Below, in pieces: positions 1 through 8,239 of a stretch of 64,000 nucleotides of DNA. A program made the translations under genes and the position numbers. Every line of letters begins with the position of its first letter. The first letter of the stretch is position 1. The DNA is taken from assembly GCF_018998565.1 (NCBI RefSeq), contig NZ_JAHNZO010000001.1, forward strand, positions 692,424-756,423, in the 5' to 3' direction. Below the pieces are notes generated by a model. It was not told where the DNA came from. It made no database searches and worked only from the letters and a program-made list of their open reading frames with translations. Source of the stretch: Paenibacillus oleatilyticus (GTDB taxonomy: Bacteria > Bacillota > Bacilli > Paenibacillales > NBRC-103111).

Positions 1-2
1 AC

Positions 3-197
3 GAGGAAAAAGCGGACCGCTGGGACCCGGTGATCGTAACGATGGAGCCCGTACGCGAGCTTGGAGACAATACCGTGCTGTACCGGGCCACGATTCCCCC
101 TCATCTTCAGCACGGCCCCCATTACAGCGTGCGCGTGTATCCGGTAAGTGCGAACTTCGCCCGCCGCTTCGAGCTGCCGCTGGTGACGACCTTTTAA
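3..197 (+). CDS. C-terminal end of a probable alpha-glucan phosphorylase (5' partial)
   Basis: An open frame runs from the window edge to TAA at 195-197, giving about 64 residues. The tail reads ...HYSVRVYP... followed by ...FELPLVTTF at the stop. This resembles the C-terminal beta-rich end of long-form glycogen/alpha-glucan phosphorylases, which typically finish with a YTVRVxPxHPL...ELGLV-like segment. That match is from memory and short, so the family call is tentative. The gene converges on the response-regulator gene, with only 12 bases between the two stop codons and no clear terminator. Other carbohydrate-active enzymes with a C-terminal beta-sandwich are possible. Confidence 0.4.
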   Translation, partial: EEKADRWDPVIVTMEPVRELGDNTVLYRATIPPHLQHGPHYSVRVYPVSANFARRFELPLVTTF

Positions 198-209
198 CGG
201 AACGCCGGG

Positions 210-818
210 TCACGTCTCGATCCAGCCTTTGTTTTGGGCGATCGTCACCGCATCGATCCGGTTTTTGGCTTCGAGCTTCTGCATGATTTCGGAAATATAG
301 TTGCGCACCGTGCCCGGAGATAAAAACAAGGCGCCGGAAATTTCGCCCACCGTCGATCCTTTGGCCAAGTGCCGCAAAATAGCCTGCTCCCGCTCCGTGA
401 GCGGGTTTTCTTGTTCCCACATCGAGTAGGCGAGCTCGGGACTGATGACCCGGCCGCCCGCATGAATGGTGCGCAGCGCGCCGGCCAGCTCGGATACGGG
501 GGCGTCCTTCAGCAGATACCCCTGTACCCCCGCCCGGATCGCGCGTTGAAAATAGCCGGTCCGGGCAAAAGTCGTCACGATGACGACTCGGCACCGGCTT
601 CCCTCCGCTTTCAAGCGCTCGGCCACGTCGAGTCCGCTGAGCACCGGCATTTCAATGTCCATGACGCAAAGATCGGGGGCCAGGCTCAGGATAAGCCGCA
701 GCGCCTCTTCCCCGTCCCCGGCTTGACCGACAACCTCAATATCTTCTTCCATCGAGAGCAGCGTGCTCATCGCACCCCGCAGCATGCCCTGGTCTTCCGC
801 AATGACGATTTTCATCAT
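210..818 (-). CDS. yvfU: NarL/LuxR-family response regulator (YvfU/DesR type)
   Basis: This 202-residue cytoplasmic regulator has an N-terminal receiver domain (about residues 3-118). Its acidic pocket is E8/D9 and the phospho-acceptor is D54 in the VMDIEMP motif. A LuxR-type helix-turn-helix follows (about 138-200, LTEREQAILRHLAKG...VRNYISEIMQKL). Its ATG overlaps the TGA of the kinase gene in an ATGA arrangement. The GGAGG site lies inside the kinase 3' end, so the two are probably translationally coupled. A second ATG three bases downstream gives better spacing and may be the real start. The gene order ATPase-permease-kinase-regulator matches B. subtilis yvfRSTU, suggesting control of its own transporter. 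Inducing signal and target are not visible. Confidence 0.88.
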   Translation of the reverse strand: MMKIVIAEDQGMLRGAMSTLLSMEEDIEVVGQAGDGEEALRLILSLAPDLCVMDIEMPVLSGLDVAERLKAEGSRCRVVIVTTFARTGYFQRAIRAGVQGYLLKDAPVSELAGALRTIHAGGRVISPELAYSMWEQENPLTEREQAILRHLAKGSTVGEISGALFLSPGTVRNYISEIMQKLEAKNRIDAVTIAQNKGWIET

Positions 819-1957
819 TTTTCCTCCGTTTGCTGCCGTTTAACAACGTTCGGAACGGTAATGGTCAACGTCGTTCCCGTCTCCTCCCGCTTGGAGAACT
901 CCAGCGTCCCTTCAATGAGCGACAGCCTCTCCTTCATCCCCAGCAGGCCGCTTCCCGCCTGTCCGAGCTTACTTCCAGCGCCGTCAATCCCGACGCCGTC
1001 GTCATGCACCTTAAGCACATAGGAGCCGGATTTCTCCATCAGCTCCACCTTGCAATGCTTCGCCCTGCTATGCTTGACCACATTGGTCACGGCTTCCCGA
1101 AAGCACATGCTTAGGATGTTCATGACGACGGGGGTGGTCCGAATCCGCTCCGCATCCCCCGCCGTCTCAAAGCCGATCCCGGCCGAGCTCAAAATTTGCC
1201 CGGCCTGCCGAAGCTCGTCTACGAGATGCACCGCCCGCATATCGGAGATGAGCTCCCGGACCTGCTTCAGCACAGTTCTCGACGTCGTCTGGATATCCTT
1301 TGCTTCCTGCACCGCCCTTTCGGGATCGTGCGGGATGAGGCGCTCAACCAGTTCGCCCTTCAGTGTAATCAGAGACAGCGTATGACCGAGTGTATCGTGC
1401 AGGTCTCTCGCGATCCGCTGGCGCTCCTCGTTTTTGATCAGCCGCTCAATCTCGTCGTTCGCAGAACGCAATTGCTTGCGCAGCTGTTCCGCTTTCCGGT
1501 GGGAGTTCATGGCGAAGGGCAGAATGGCAAGAATGATCAGGCTGGGAATAAAGTCGAGATGCACCGCTTCGCCCGCTTTTTGATAAAACAAATACATCGT
1601 CAAGACGAAGGCCGCCACCATGTACGCGACGGTAAACGCCACTTTGCGGACGGTAGGAAGCATGCCGATCGCCATGATGCAGTAGAAGCCGAAATATAAA
1701 AAAGAGGGGTTATACACGTACCCCAAAATCGCGACGGAGGTAATCTGAATCAGCGCATAAACGAGCCGCCCCTCCGTGTTCCAAAGCGCCTGCCGGAAGG
1801 CAAGCGCCAGGATGGCTACAGCCGCGTAGCCGATCCACGCTTTCTGGAAAGGCAGCTGCAGCAAGTAATATAGAGGGATCGTCATATTGATGACCCAAAT
1901 GAATCCGAAATGCTTCATATTCTCCGGAAATAACCGGAATGGCAAACGCAGCTTCAT
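815..1957 (-). CDS. yvfT: DesK-type sensor histidine kinase (YvfT-like)
   Basis: This is a 380-residue membrane kinase. The N-terminal 150 residues contain about five hydrophobic segments and no large extracellular domain, as in DesK, which senses within the membrane. A coiled region (about 153-178) leads to the HisKA_3 motif ERQRIARDLHDTLGH, with the phospho-accepting histidine at 187. The C-terminal HATPase shows an N box (REAVTNVVKHS), a G1 box (DDGVGI) and a G2 box (GSGLLGMKERL). The permease gene's TAA lies directly before this ATG, and the 3' end overlaps the regulator gene, so all four genes form one operon. Phosphotransfer to the adjacent regulator is inferred. Confidence 0.9.
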   Translation of the reverse strand: MKLRLPFRLFPENMKHFGFIWVINMTIPLYYLLQLPFQKAWIGYAAVAILALAFRQALWNTEGRLVYALIQITSVAILGYVYNPSFLYFGFYCIMAIGMLPTVRKVAFTVAYMVAAFVLTMYLFYQKAGEAVHLDFIPSLIILAILPFAMNSHRKAEQLRKQLRSANDEIERLIKNEERQRIARDLHDTLGHTLSLITLKGELVERLIPHDPERAVQEAKDIQTTSRTVLKQVRELISDMRAVHLVDELRQAGQILSSAGIGFETAGDAERIRTTPVVMNILSMCFREAVTNVVKHSRAKHCKVELMEKSGSYVLKVHDDGVGIDGAGSKLGQAGSGLLGMKERLSLIEGTLEFSKREETGTTLTITVPNVVKRQQTEEK

Positions 1958-2698
1958 TTACACCGCTTCCTGTTTTTTGGCGAGATAAGAAGATAGTAAC
2001 ACAAAAACGATCAAATACGCAGCCAAAACGGTCAAACTGGTCCATTCGGGCAGATGGCCGGCAATGAGCGACCAGGTCCCGTTTCCGAAATTGTAAGACG
2101 GCGTCCAAACGGCGATCGCCTTCATCAGCGGCGGCATCGCATCGACGGGCATCCAAAGGCCGCCGATCAGCGACAGTCCGATTTGCAGCAGACTGGCGAT
2201 CACTTGGGCGAATTCCGCCTTTTTGACCATGCCGACGAGCGTGCCGAGCGCAAGGAACGTGAGCGAACCGATCAGCAGCCATAAGCCGCAGCCGACCCAT
2301 TGAGCTGCGCTGAGCTGAACCCCTTTGATCAAGCCGCCCGCCAAAAACATCACGGCGATAATCGCCGCATTCACAACCGACATAGAGACGATTTTGGCGC
2401 CGACGTACGCACCGGAAGGCAGCGGCGTCACATGCAGACAGCGCACCCAGCCTTGCGCCCGCTCCTGGGACATGCGGACTCCTAACGTATTAATGCTGAT
2501 GGACAGCAAGCCGAAGGCCGTCATCGACATGAGATAATACGTCTTCCAGGCGGTTCCGCCCGCACCGGAGTCACCCCCGGCGGAGTTCGTAAAAATAAGA
2601 TAAAACAGCATCGGAACGCCGATGGAAAATATAACGACCTTTTTGTTGCGAAGCGAGCGCAGAAGCTCTGCCTTGCATTGGGCGATAAACATGTTCAT
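1958..2698 (-). CDS. yvfS: ABC-2 type transporter permease (YvfS-like)
   Basis: A 246-residue integral membrane protein with about six hydrophobic segments and an N-terminal cytoplasmic stretch (FIAQCKAELLRSLRNKK) typical of ABC-2 export permeases. A good AGGAGG site precedes the ATG. It follows the ATPase gene by 29 bases and abuts the kinase gene. With the ATPase it should form an exporter; in this family substrates are lipids, peptides or antibiotics, and nothing here specifies which. Its link to a DesK-type kinase suggests a response to membrane or envelope stress, which is inference. Confidence 0.85.
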   Translation of the reverse strand: MNMFIAQCKAELLRSLRNKKVVIFSIGVPMLFYLIFTNSAGGDSGAGGTAWKTYYLMSMTAFGLLSISINTLGVRMSQERAQGWVRCLHVTPLPSGAYVGAKIVSMSVVNAAIIAVMFLAGGLIKGVQLSAAQWVGCGLWLLIGSLTFLALGTLVGMVKKAEFAQVIASLLQIGLSLIGGLWMPVDAMPPLMKAIAVWTPSYNFGNGTWSLIAGHLPEWTSLTVLAAYLIVFVLLSSYLAKKQEAV

Positions 2699-2727
2699 TT
2701 TCGTATCCTCCTGTGCTTCCGAGTGCT

Positions 2728-3633
2728 TTAGACCGTTGCTTCCGATTCCTGCAAGCCGACCAGCGATTGAAAAGCGTCTTCCAGCCCGCCCTTGTGCGTT
2801 TCGATATCCTGAATGTCGAGATCGCTGCGAATCAGCGCATATAACATGCCATCCGTATCATTGCCGTACAGCTTCACGCGGCGGCCCGTCCACTGCACGT
2901 CGGTGACGCCGGGCAGGTCCAGCAGCCGGTTGGTCATCACATTCGATCCGGCGGTGAACGACACGTGCCGGTTGCCGGCGCTTTCCTTAATTTCGGCCAA
3001 TGTTCCGTCGGCAACGATTCTGCCCTGGTTGACCACGACGACCCGGTCGGCGATGCTGTCGGCTTCCTCCAAATAGTGGGTCGTCAAAATAATCGTCCGC
3101 CCACTGCCGGCAAAGGAGCGGATCGTCCGCCAAAACAACTGCCGCGACGTCACATCCATCCCCACCGTCGGTTCGTCCAGGAAGATCAATTCCGGATCGC
3201 CGGCCATCGCCAGTGCGAAGCCCAGACGCCGCTTCTGTCCCCCGGACAGCGAAGTGGCGTACTTGCCCCGGTCGTCTTCGAGCCCGGAAATTCGCAGCAG
3301 CTCTCCGGTCGATAACGGGTTTGTATAATAGCTGCGGAACAGATTGATCGTCTCCTCCACCTTCAGACTGTCGATCACGCTTACCTCCTGCAGCATCGCG
3401 CCGATCCGGTTGCGGACGGCCCGATCCCGCGGACTGCCGCCCATCAACCGTACGGTGCCTGCCGTGGGGGCGGTCAGCCCCAATATCATGTTGACGGTCG
3501 TCGATTTACCTGCGCCGTTGGGCCCAAGCAGTGCGACGATGCTGCCCTGCTCGATATGCAGCGTCATGTCGTCCACGGCTTTTTTCTCGCGGTATTGCTT
3601 GGTTACATGTTCGAGTTCGATCGCGTACTTCAT
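2728..3633 (-). CDS. yvfR: ABC transporter ATP-binding protein (YvfR-like)
   Basis: This is a 301-residue nucleotide-binding subunit, first gene of the four-gene operon. Walker A is GPNGAGKST (residues 37-45), the signature is LSGGQKRR, Walker B is LIFLDEP followed by a TVGMD D-loop, and the H-loop lies in TTHYLEEAD. The DrrA/CcmA-like C-terminal extension of about 90 residues is usual for exporters with ABC-2 permeases. It would energise the YvfS-like permease at the cytoplasmic face. The upstream spacer carries TGATA-containing repeats that are plausible binding sites for the operon's own regulator. Confidence 0.92.
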   Translation of the reverse strand: MKYAIELEHVTKQYREKKAVDDMTLHIEQGSIVALLGPNGAGKSTTVNMILGLTAPTAGTVRLMGGSPRDRAVRNRIGAMLQEVSVIDSLKVEETINLFRSYYTNPLSTGELLRISGLEDDRGKYATSLSGGQKRRLGFALAMAGDPELIFLDEPTVGMDVTSRQLFWRTIRSFAGSGRTIILTTHYLEEADSIADRVVVVNQGRIVADGTLAEIKESAGNRHVSFTAGSNVMTNRLLDLPGVTDVQWTGRRVKLYGNDTDGMLYALIRSDLDIQDIETHKGGLEDAFQSLVGLQESEATV

Positions 3634-3946
3634 GATTTCATCACCTTTGCTGTTCGGGTTAACTTCCTTGGTTAAATCATATAATTCCGCGGCCTGAGGC
3701 TGTAGTTATTCGTATCATCTCTTTCGGGTGATAAATATCATCTCGTGCTCGGAACGGCACAAAACAATAGAGCCTGCTCTCCGACCGAAAGCGTCAGGAG
3801 GGCAGACTCGCGCGCGCAAAGCCGGGAAGACGCTGGAACGAACTCGAACTCCGCGCTTCCGGCATTGTGTTATTTTACATTATTGATTATTATGGATGTA
3901 AACGGTAATGAAAGTTTCAGAAAATCATACCGTGTGGTGATAACTG
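3634..3946. promoter_or_regulatory. Divergent spacer with repeated TATCATCTC / TGATA elements
   Basis: A 313-base spacer separates the transporter operon (minus) from the PilZ gene (plus). TATCATCTC occurs twice as a direct repeat at 3713-3721 and 3736-3744. The second copy is part of an inverted repeat, TGATA-AA-TATCA (3729-3740). Such doubled sites suit a LuxR-type response-regulator dimer. On the minus strand an AT-rich TATATGATT stretch close to the ATPase gene could be a -10 region. No supported coding region lies here. Confidence 0.4.
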
Positions 3947-4630
3947 ATGAACTGGTCCTTGGCCTTGGCAAACGAAACGGTTGTTTTCCCCAGAAGCTGC
4001 AGTCTCATCGTGGTAGGCGAAACCAAAGAGGGCTCGCCCTTTTGCTACGAGGACAGCTTTACGCTTCTCAAAGCTTCCGCGGAGCAACTGACGGTCACGC
4101 TCGATGCCGCGTCGATCCATCCGCTGGAGAAGCTGCATCATGTATGCTTTATTGAATTTTCTTTCCGCGAGCAGGGCATTCTGTATTATGCTTTGGTTGA
4201 TTTGCTGCATTTGGAAACGAAGCGCAATGTATGCACGTTAACCTTAACCGCGCCGCTGGAGCTGAAGCAGTCGCAGAAAAGGCGCTATCCGCGTATTGCC
4301 CTGCCTACCCGCACGCCGGTCACTTCCCGGATCGTCGGGGTACGGGAGCAAATATCGCATCAGAACGTGGCGTTTACGGGACAAATCCTGGATTTGTCCA
4401 GCGGAGGGATGGCGTTTATGACGTCAACCCGCGTGTTTTGCCCGCTCGAATTGGAATTATCTTTTGTTCTTCCCGGCATTGCCCAGAAGATTACGGTCTA
4501 TGGGGAAATCGTGCGCGTGGCCCATTTCAGCAGCGATGCTTACCGGGTAGCCGTGCAGTTCCATCGTGTTCCGGACAGCACTGCCGCGCTTATGGAGGAG
4601 TATTGCTCCGCTTCGGGAGCCGACAGCTGA
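3947..4630 (+). CDS. PilZ-domain protein, probable cyclic-di-GMP receptor (YcgR/YpfA type)
   Basis: A 227-residue protein. Residues 1-105 form a beta-rich YcgR-like N-terminal domain. The C-terminal half is a PilZ domain with both ligand signatures: an RRxxR-type arginine motif (QKRRYPRI) and DLSSGGMAF. Proteins of this layout bind c-di-GMP and act as flagellar brakes or motility/biofilm effectors. No membrane segment is visible, so it is cytoplasmic. The ribosome binding site is weak (GTGGTGA), making the start less certain than the frame. It precedes nadK by 31 bases, perhaps in one transcript, although the functions look unrelated. Confidence 0.85.
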   Translation: MNWSLALANETVVFPRSCSLIVVGETKEGSPFCYEDSFTLLKASAEQLTVTLDAASIHPLEKLHHVCFIEFSFREQGILYYALVDLLHLETKRNVCTLTLTAPLELKQSQKRRYPRIALPTRTPVTSRIVGVREQISHQNVAFTGQILDLSSGGMAFMTSTRVFCPLELELSFVLPGIAQKITVYGEIVRVAHFSSDAYRVAVQFHRVPDSTAALMEEYCSASGADS

Positions 4631-4661
4631 CGAAAGCGGATAGTTATAGGAGGATAACCGG

Positions 4662-5474
4662 TTGAAATACAATGTGATACACCGTGGCGATGACATCTCC
4701 ATCCAATTGATGCACAGGTTTCACGAATTGATCCGTCAGTACGGGCTCATTCACGAAGAAGCGTCCCCCGATATCGTACTGTCTATTGGCGGCGACGGGA
4801 CGCTGCTTCATGCGTTTCATCAATATAAGGACCAGCTCGATCACATTGCATTTACCGGGATTCACACCGGAAGACTCGGTTTTTTTGCCGACTGGAAGCC
4901 GGATGAAGTCGAGCTGCTTGCCCAGCTGATGGGCGAGAGCGCCAACCAAAACGACCTGCGTGCCGTCAAATATCCTTTGGTCGAGATCCAGATCACGACT
5001 CGGCAAGGGATTGAAACGGAGCTTGCGCTGAACGAATTTACGCTGAAAGGCGTCGACGCCACGCTGGTTGCCCAGCTGCATATTAACGACGAGCTGCTCG
5101 AGACGTTCCGCGGCGACGGCATCTGCATCTCCACGCCGTCGGGAAGCACCGCCTACAACAAAAGCTTGGGCGGCGCCATCGTGCATCCGTCGCTCGATGC
5201 CATTCAGATTGCGGAGATCGCTTCGATCAACAATCGCGTATACCGTACGCTCGGTTCGCCGATCCTGCTGCCGAAGCATCATCACTGCGACATTTATCCG
5301 CGCGCGAACCAAAATATTTTGCTGTCGCTCGATCACTTGTACATGCAGCGCAACGATATCATCTCGATCCGCAGCCTGGTCGCCGCCGGCAAAAAGGTCA
5401 AGTTCGCCCGTTTCCGCCCGTTTCCGTTCTGGAGCCGCGTACGCGAGGCGTTCATCGGCTATGACATGGTCTGA
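4662..5474 (+). CDS. nadK: NAD kinase
   Basis: This 270-residue cytoplasmic enzyme phosphorylates NAD to NADP with ATP or polyphosphate. The GGDGT motif is at residues 43-47. The conserved LNEFTLKG segment and the glycine/serine-rich TPSGSTAYNKSLGG motif of the NAD-binding site follow, and length fits Gram-positive NadK (about 265-270). The start is TTG: a perfect AGGAGG (4648-4653) sits eight bases upstream, and no better in-frame ATG exists. A strong hairpin terminator follows. Confidence 0.95.
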   Translation: MKYNVIHRGDDISIQLMHRFHELIRQYGLIHEEASPDIVLSIGGDGTLLHAFHQYKDQLDHIAFTGIHTGRLGFFADWKPDEVELLAQLMGESANQNDLRAVKYPLVEIQITTRQGIETELALNEFTLKGVDATLVAQLHINDELLETFRGDGICISTPSGSTAYNKSLGGAIVHPSLDAIQIAEIASINNRVYRTLGSPILLPKHHHCDIYPRANQNILLSLDHLYMQRNDIISIRSLVAAGKKVKFARFRPFPFWSRVREAFIGYDMV

Positions 5475-5496
5475 TCACGCTGCAATGGGCTGGTGT

Positions 5497-5557
5497 AAAA
5501 AGACCCGGTGTCCCGTCCTCCCCGCACTTTCGCAGGGAGACGGAGCATCGGGTCTTT
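5497..5557. terminator. Bidirectional rho-independent terminator between nadK and yutD
   Basis: AAAGACCCGgtg...catCGGGTCTTT flanks an inner stem CCCGTC/GACGG. A-rich and T-rich flanks on the two sides allow it to stop both the nadK transcript and the convergent yutD transcript. Confidence 0.85.
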
Positions 5558-5565
5558 ATTTGTCG

Positions 5566-6249
5566 TTACGCCTCTACACGAGACGATTCCGGCTTGGGCT
5601 TCGGCGGATTTTGGGAGGGCTGTCCGCCTTTAGGCTTGGACGCGTGCCCCTGCCTGTTCTGGCCTTGACCTTGATGCCGCCCTCCTGATCTTCCCTCGCC
5701 CTGCCGCGCAGAACCGTGCTGCGATTTGGACTGGTTTTGGCCGCCGGAGTGCTGGCCTTGCCCGTGGCGGGAGCCATACGATTTGCCGGACGGATTGTAC
5801 CGTTGATGCTGTGGCGTGCGGGGGGCCGCAGCAGCGGCCGTGTCCTCATGCCGGTGCACGGAAGCATCGGCCGTTACAGCGGGCTGTGCGCCTTGTTCCG
5901 TCCCTGCGTCTGCCTCGGCTGCCGGACTATCCTCGTAGAAGTCCCCGGGTGCCCCGGTCGGTTCCACTCCGCTCTTGTTCGGCACCTTCTCAATGATGAA
6001 ATAGGCACAGCCAAAATTGCAGTACTCGTTCAAATAATCCTGAAGCGTGGAGATCATACTGTCCTTCGTCGCTTTCGGATGGTTGTCCTTAAAAAAACCG
6101 CGCAGCCGGAGCTGGCTGTAGCCCCAGTCGCCTACAATATAATCGTACCGCTCCAGCACCTCGCTGTACCGGTCGCGGAACGCCTCGAAACGCCAGCCGT
6201 TCTTATGGTCAACGACTACTTCGTACGTTTTGCCCGCAATATGAATCAC
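5566..6249 (-). CDS. yutD: YutD-family protein with long low-complexity C-terminal tail
   Basis: Residues 1-95 match the YutD family (DUF1027): start IHIAGKTYEVVVDHKNGW, then ERYDYIVGDWGYSQLRLRGFF and a DYLNEYCNFGCAYF block. B. subtilis YutD is only about 100 residues, whereas this product is 227. The extra 130 residues are first acidic/alanine-rich, then highly basic and polar (repeated GQ, HG, SQ, KP), and are predicted disordered. Start is GTG with GGGGAGGTGA upstream; no better ATG exists. The neighbour lipA is also the B. subtilis neighbour. Molecular function is unknown. Confidence 0.85.
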   Translation of the reverse strand: MIHIAGKTYEVVVDHKNGWRFEAFRDRYSEVLERYDYIVGDWGYSQLRLRGFFKDNHPKATKDSMISTLQDYLNEYCNFGCAYFIIEKVPNKSGVEPTGAPGDFYEDSPAAEADAGTEQGAQPAVTADASVHRHEDTAAAAAPRTPQHQRYNPSGKSYGSRHGQGQHSGGQNQSKSQHGSARQGEGRSGGRHQGQGQNRQGHASKPKGGQPSQNPPKPKPESSRVEA

Positions 6250-6267
6250 CGTGTCACCTCCCCAAGT

Positions 6268-7143
6268 TTACGACTGCTTCGCCGATTGGACCTGTTCATG
6301 CGCATGATACGAGCTGCGGACGAGCGGACCGGACTCCACATGGCTGAACCCGCGTTTCAAGCCCTCCTGCTTCAACTCTGCGAATTGCTCCGGCGTGTAG
6401 TACTTGGACACCGGCAAATGCTTGAGCGAAGGCTGCAAGTATTGGCCTATCGTCATAATGGAGCAATCGACGGCGCGCAAATCGTCCATTGTCTGTAAAA
6501 TTTCGTCCCACGTCTCTCCTACGCCGAGCATGATGCTCGATTTTGTCGGAATCGAAGGGGCAATCCGCTTGGAGCGCTCAAGCAGCTCCAGCGAACGACG
6601 GTATTTGGCCTTGGCCCGCACCTTATCGGACAGCCGCTCCACCGTTTCCACATTGTGGTTCAAAATATCGGGCTTCGCTTCCAGCACGGTGCGAAGCGCC
6701 TCCTCGTCCCCTTGAAAATCGGGAATGAGCACTTCGACCCCGGCCAGCGGCAAACGCCCCCGAATCGCCCGGATCGTCGCGGCGAACACCGAAGCCCCGC
6801 CGTCCTTCAGGTCGTCCCGCGCGACGGAAGTCACGACGACATGGCGCAGGCCCATCTGCTCCGACGCCTCCGCGACGCGCTCCGGCTCCTGCAGATCCAG
6901 CTCCGTCGGCATCCCGGTATTGACGGCGCAGAATCGACATGCCCGTGTGCAGATGTCGCCCAGAATCATAAAGGTGGCGGTCCGGGCCGCCCAGCACTCA
7001 TGGATGTTCGGGCATTTCGCTTCCTCGCATACGGTGTGCAGCGTTTTGCCGCGCATCATGTTTTTCAGCTCTTTGTAGTTGTCTCCCGTCGTCAGCTTGA
7101 TTTTCAGCCACTCGGGCTTGCGTTCTATTTGATGAGTCGCCAT
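6268..7143 (-). CDS. lipA: Lipoyl synthase (radical SAM)
   Basis: This is a 291-residue cytoplasmic enzyme that inserts two sulfurs into octanoyl groups on lipoyl-dependent proteins. The auxiliary cluster cysteines are C39, C44 and C50 ([12 protein letters not shown]). The radical-SAM CxxxCxxC is C65, C69, C72 (CTRACRFC), and a C-terminal RSSYHA segment supplies the serine ligand. I place the start at the ATG at 7143 ([17 protein letters not shown]) because AGGAGTG lies seven bases upstream and the sequence lines up with known LipA N-termini. A TTG eight codons earlier lacks a site. An 18-base gap to yutD suggests one transcript. Confidence 0.95.
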   Translation of the reverse strand: MATHQIERKPEWLKIKLTTGDNYKELKNMMRGKTLHTVCEEAKCPNIHECWAARTATFMILGDICTRACRFCAVNTGMPTELDLQEPERVAEASEQMGLRHVVVTSVARDDLKDGGASVFAATIRAIRGRLPLAGVEVLIPDFQGDEEALRTVLEAKPDILNHNVETVERLSDKVRAKAKYRRSLELLERSKRIAPSIPTKSSIMLGVGETWDEILQTMDDLRAVDCSIMTIGQYLQPSLKHLPVSKYYTPEQFAELKQEGLKRGFSHVESGPLVRSSYHAHEQVQSAKQS

Positions 7144-7300
7144 GGATGCACTCCTGTTCCGCAGCAAGCTTTTCTTGCGCTTGGATTTGAAGCTATTATA
7201 TCACGAATAGGCTAACAATCCACTTTCGAAATTACTTTGGGAGTTGAAATATGGTACACTGAAGTAAGGTTTTTGGGAGCGGGAGGTTCGAGCATTCACG

Positions 7301-8239
7301 ATGATGAACATCGACAACATACTGAAGCTGGTACAATCCGGCGATCTGGACATCGCCGAAGCCAAACGGCTGCTGGAGGAAGGGCTATCCGGGGCGCATA
7401 CCGCCCCGGCCGGCCGGCCGGAAACGATAATACAGGCCGGAAGAACGCCGGAGCAGCCGGCAATTGATAGAACGGTAAAAGACGCCGGGCAAAAATCAGC
7501 CGAAGAAACGCCGATGCGCCGCAAGGCGTCCTTCCTGTCGCTTTCGGAGGACGCTGTGGACGACAGTCTCGGCTACGCGCAGCTCGATCTGAGCCGTCCG
7601 GCACGGACCGGCTTCCCCGAGGTCATCTACGGGGAAAGCAAATCGGCGGAGCAAATCGCCGCGATCTTCGAGCGGCTGGCCGCCCATACGGACCGCGTGC
7701 TGGCGACGCGCGTCGATGCGGATAAAGCCGCCTATGTCATGCAGCGCATTCCGGGAGTGAAGCATCACCCCGAGGCGCGGGCGCTGACTTGGCTGCGAAG
7801 CGGCGAAGCCGTGCCGGACGGCGACAGCTACATCGCCGTCGTCTGCGCGGGCACGTCGGACGTGCCTGTGGCGGAGGAAGCCGCCGTGACGGCCGAGTGC
7901 CTGGGCTCCCGCGTGGAGCGCGTCTACGACGTCGGCGTGGCCGGTATTCACCGGCTGTTCCGCCGGCTGCCGGTTATCCGCGGAGCGAGCGCGGTCGTGG
8001 TCGTCGCCGGGATGGAAGGGGCGCTCGCCAGCGTCTTGGGCGGCCTGGTGTCCGTGCCGGTCATAGCGGTACCGACGAGCGTCGGCTACGGCGCCAGCTT
8101 TCAAGGCGTCGCCGCGCTGCTATCCATGCTCAACGCCTGTGCGCCCGGCATTTCCGTCGTCAACATCGACAACGGCTTCGGCGCCGGATATAACGCCGCA
8201 TTAATCCACCAAAACGGGACAAAGAGGGATGAAACGTGA
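7301..8239 (+). CDS. larB: Nickel-pincer nucleotide biosynthesis protein LarB (NaAD carboxylase/hydrolase)
   Basis: A 312-residue protein with the characteristic N-terminal helix ([23 protein letters not shown]), a variable linker, and a PurE-like C-terminal domain. That domain contains [32 protein letters not shown] and a glycine-rich [13 protein letters not shown] end. LarB carboxylates and hydrolyses nicotinic acid adenine dinucleotide in the first step toward the Ni-pincer cofactor of lactate racemase. The linker (residues 30-75) is longer than usual. A purine-rich GGGAGCGGGAGG lies rather far (about 14 bases) from the ATG. Its stop overlaps the larC start (GTGA). No larA or larE is visible in the window. 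Confidence 0.9.
   Translation: MMNIDNILKLVQSGDLDIAEAKRLLEEGLSGAHTAPAGRPETIIQAGRTPEQPAIDRTVKDAGQKSAEETPMRRKASFLSLSEDAVDDSLGYAQLDLSRPARTGFPEVIYGESKSAEQIAAIFERLAAHTDRVLATRVDADKAAYVMQRIPGVKHHPEARALTWLRSGEAVPDGDSYIAVVCAGTSDVPVAEEAAVTAECLGSRVERVYDVGVAGIHRLFRRLPVIRGASAVVVVAGMEGALASVLGGLVSVPVIAVPTSVGYGASFQGVAALLSMLNACAPGISVVNIDNGFGAGYNAALIHQNGTKRDET

Noticed and set aside
3745..4155. 136-codon plus-strand frame before and into the PilZ gene
   Set aside because: No family resemblance, composition of a shadow, and it overlaps the PilZ gene that carries RRxxR and DxSxxG motifs.
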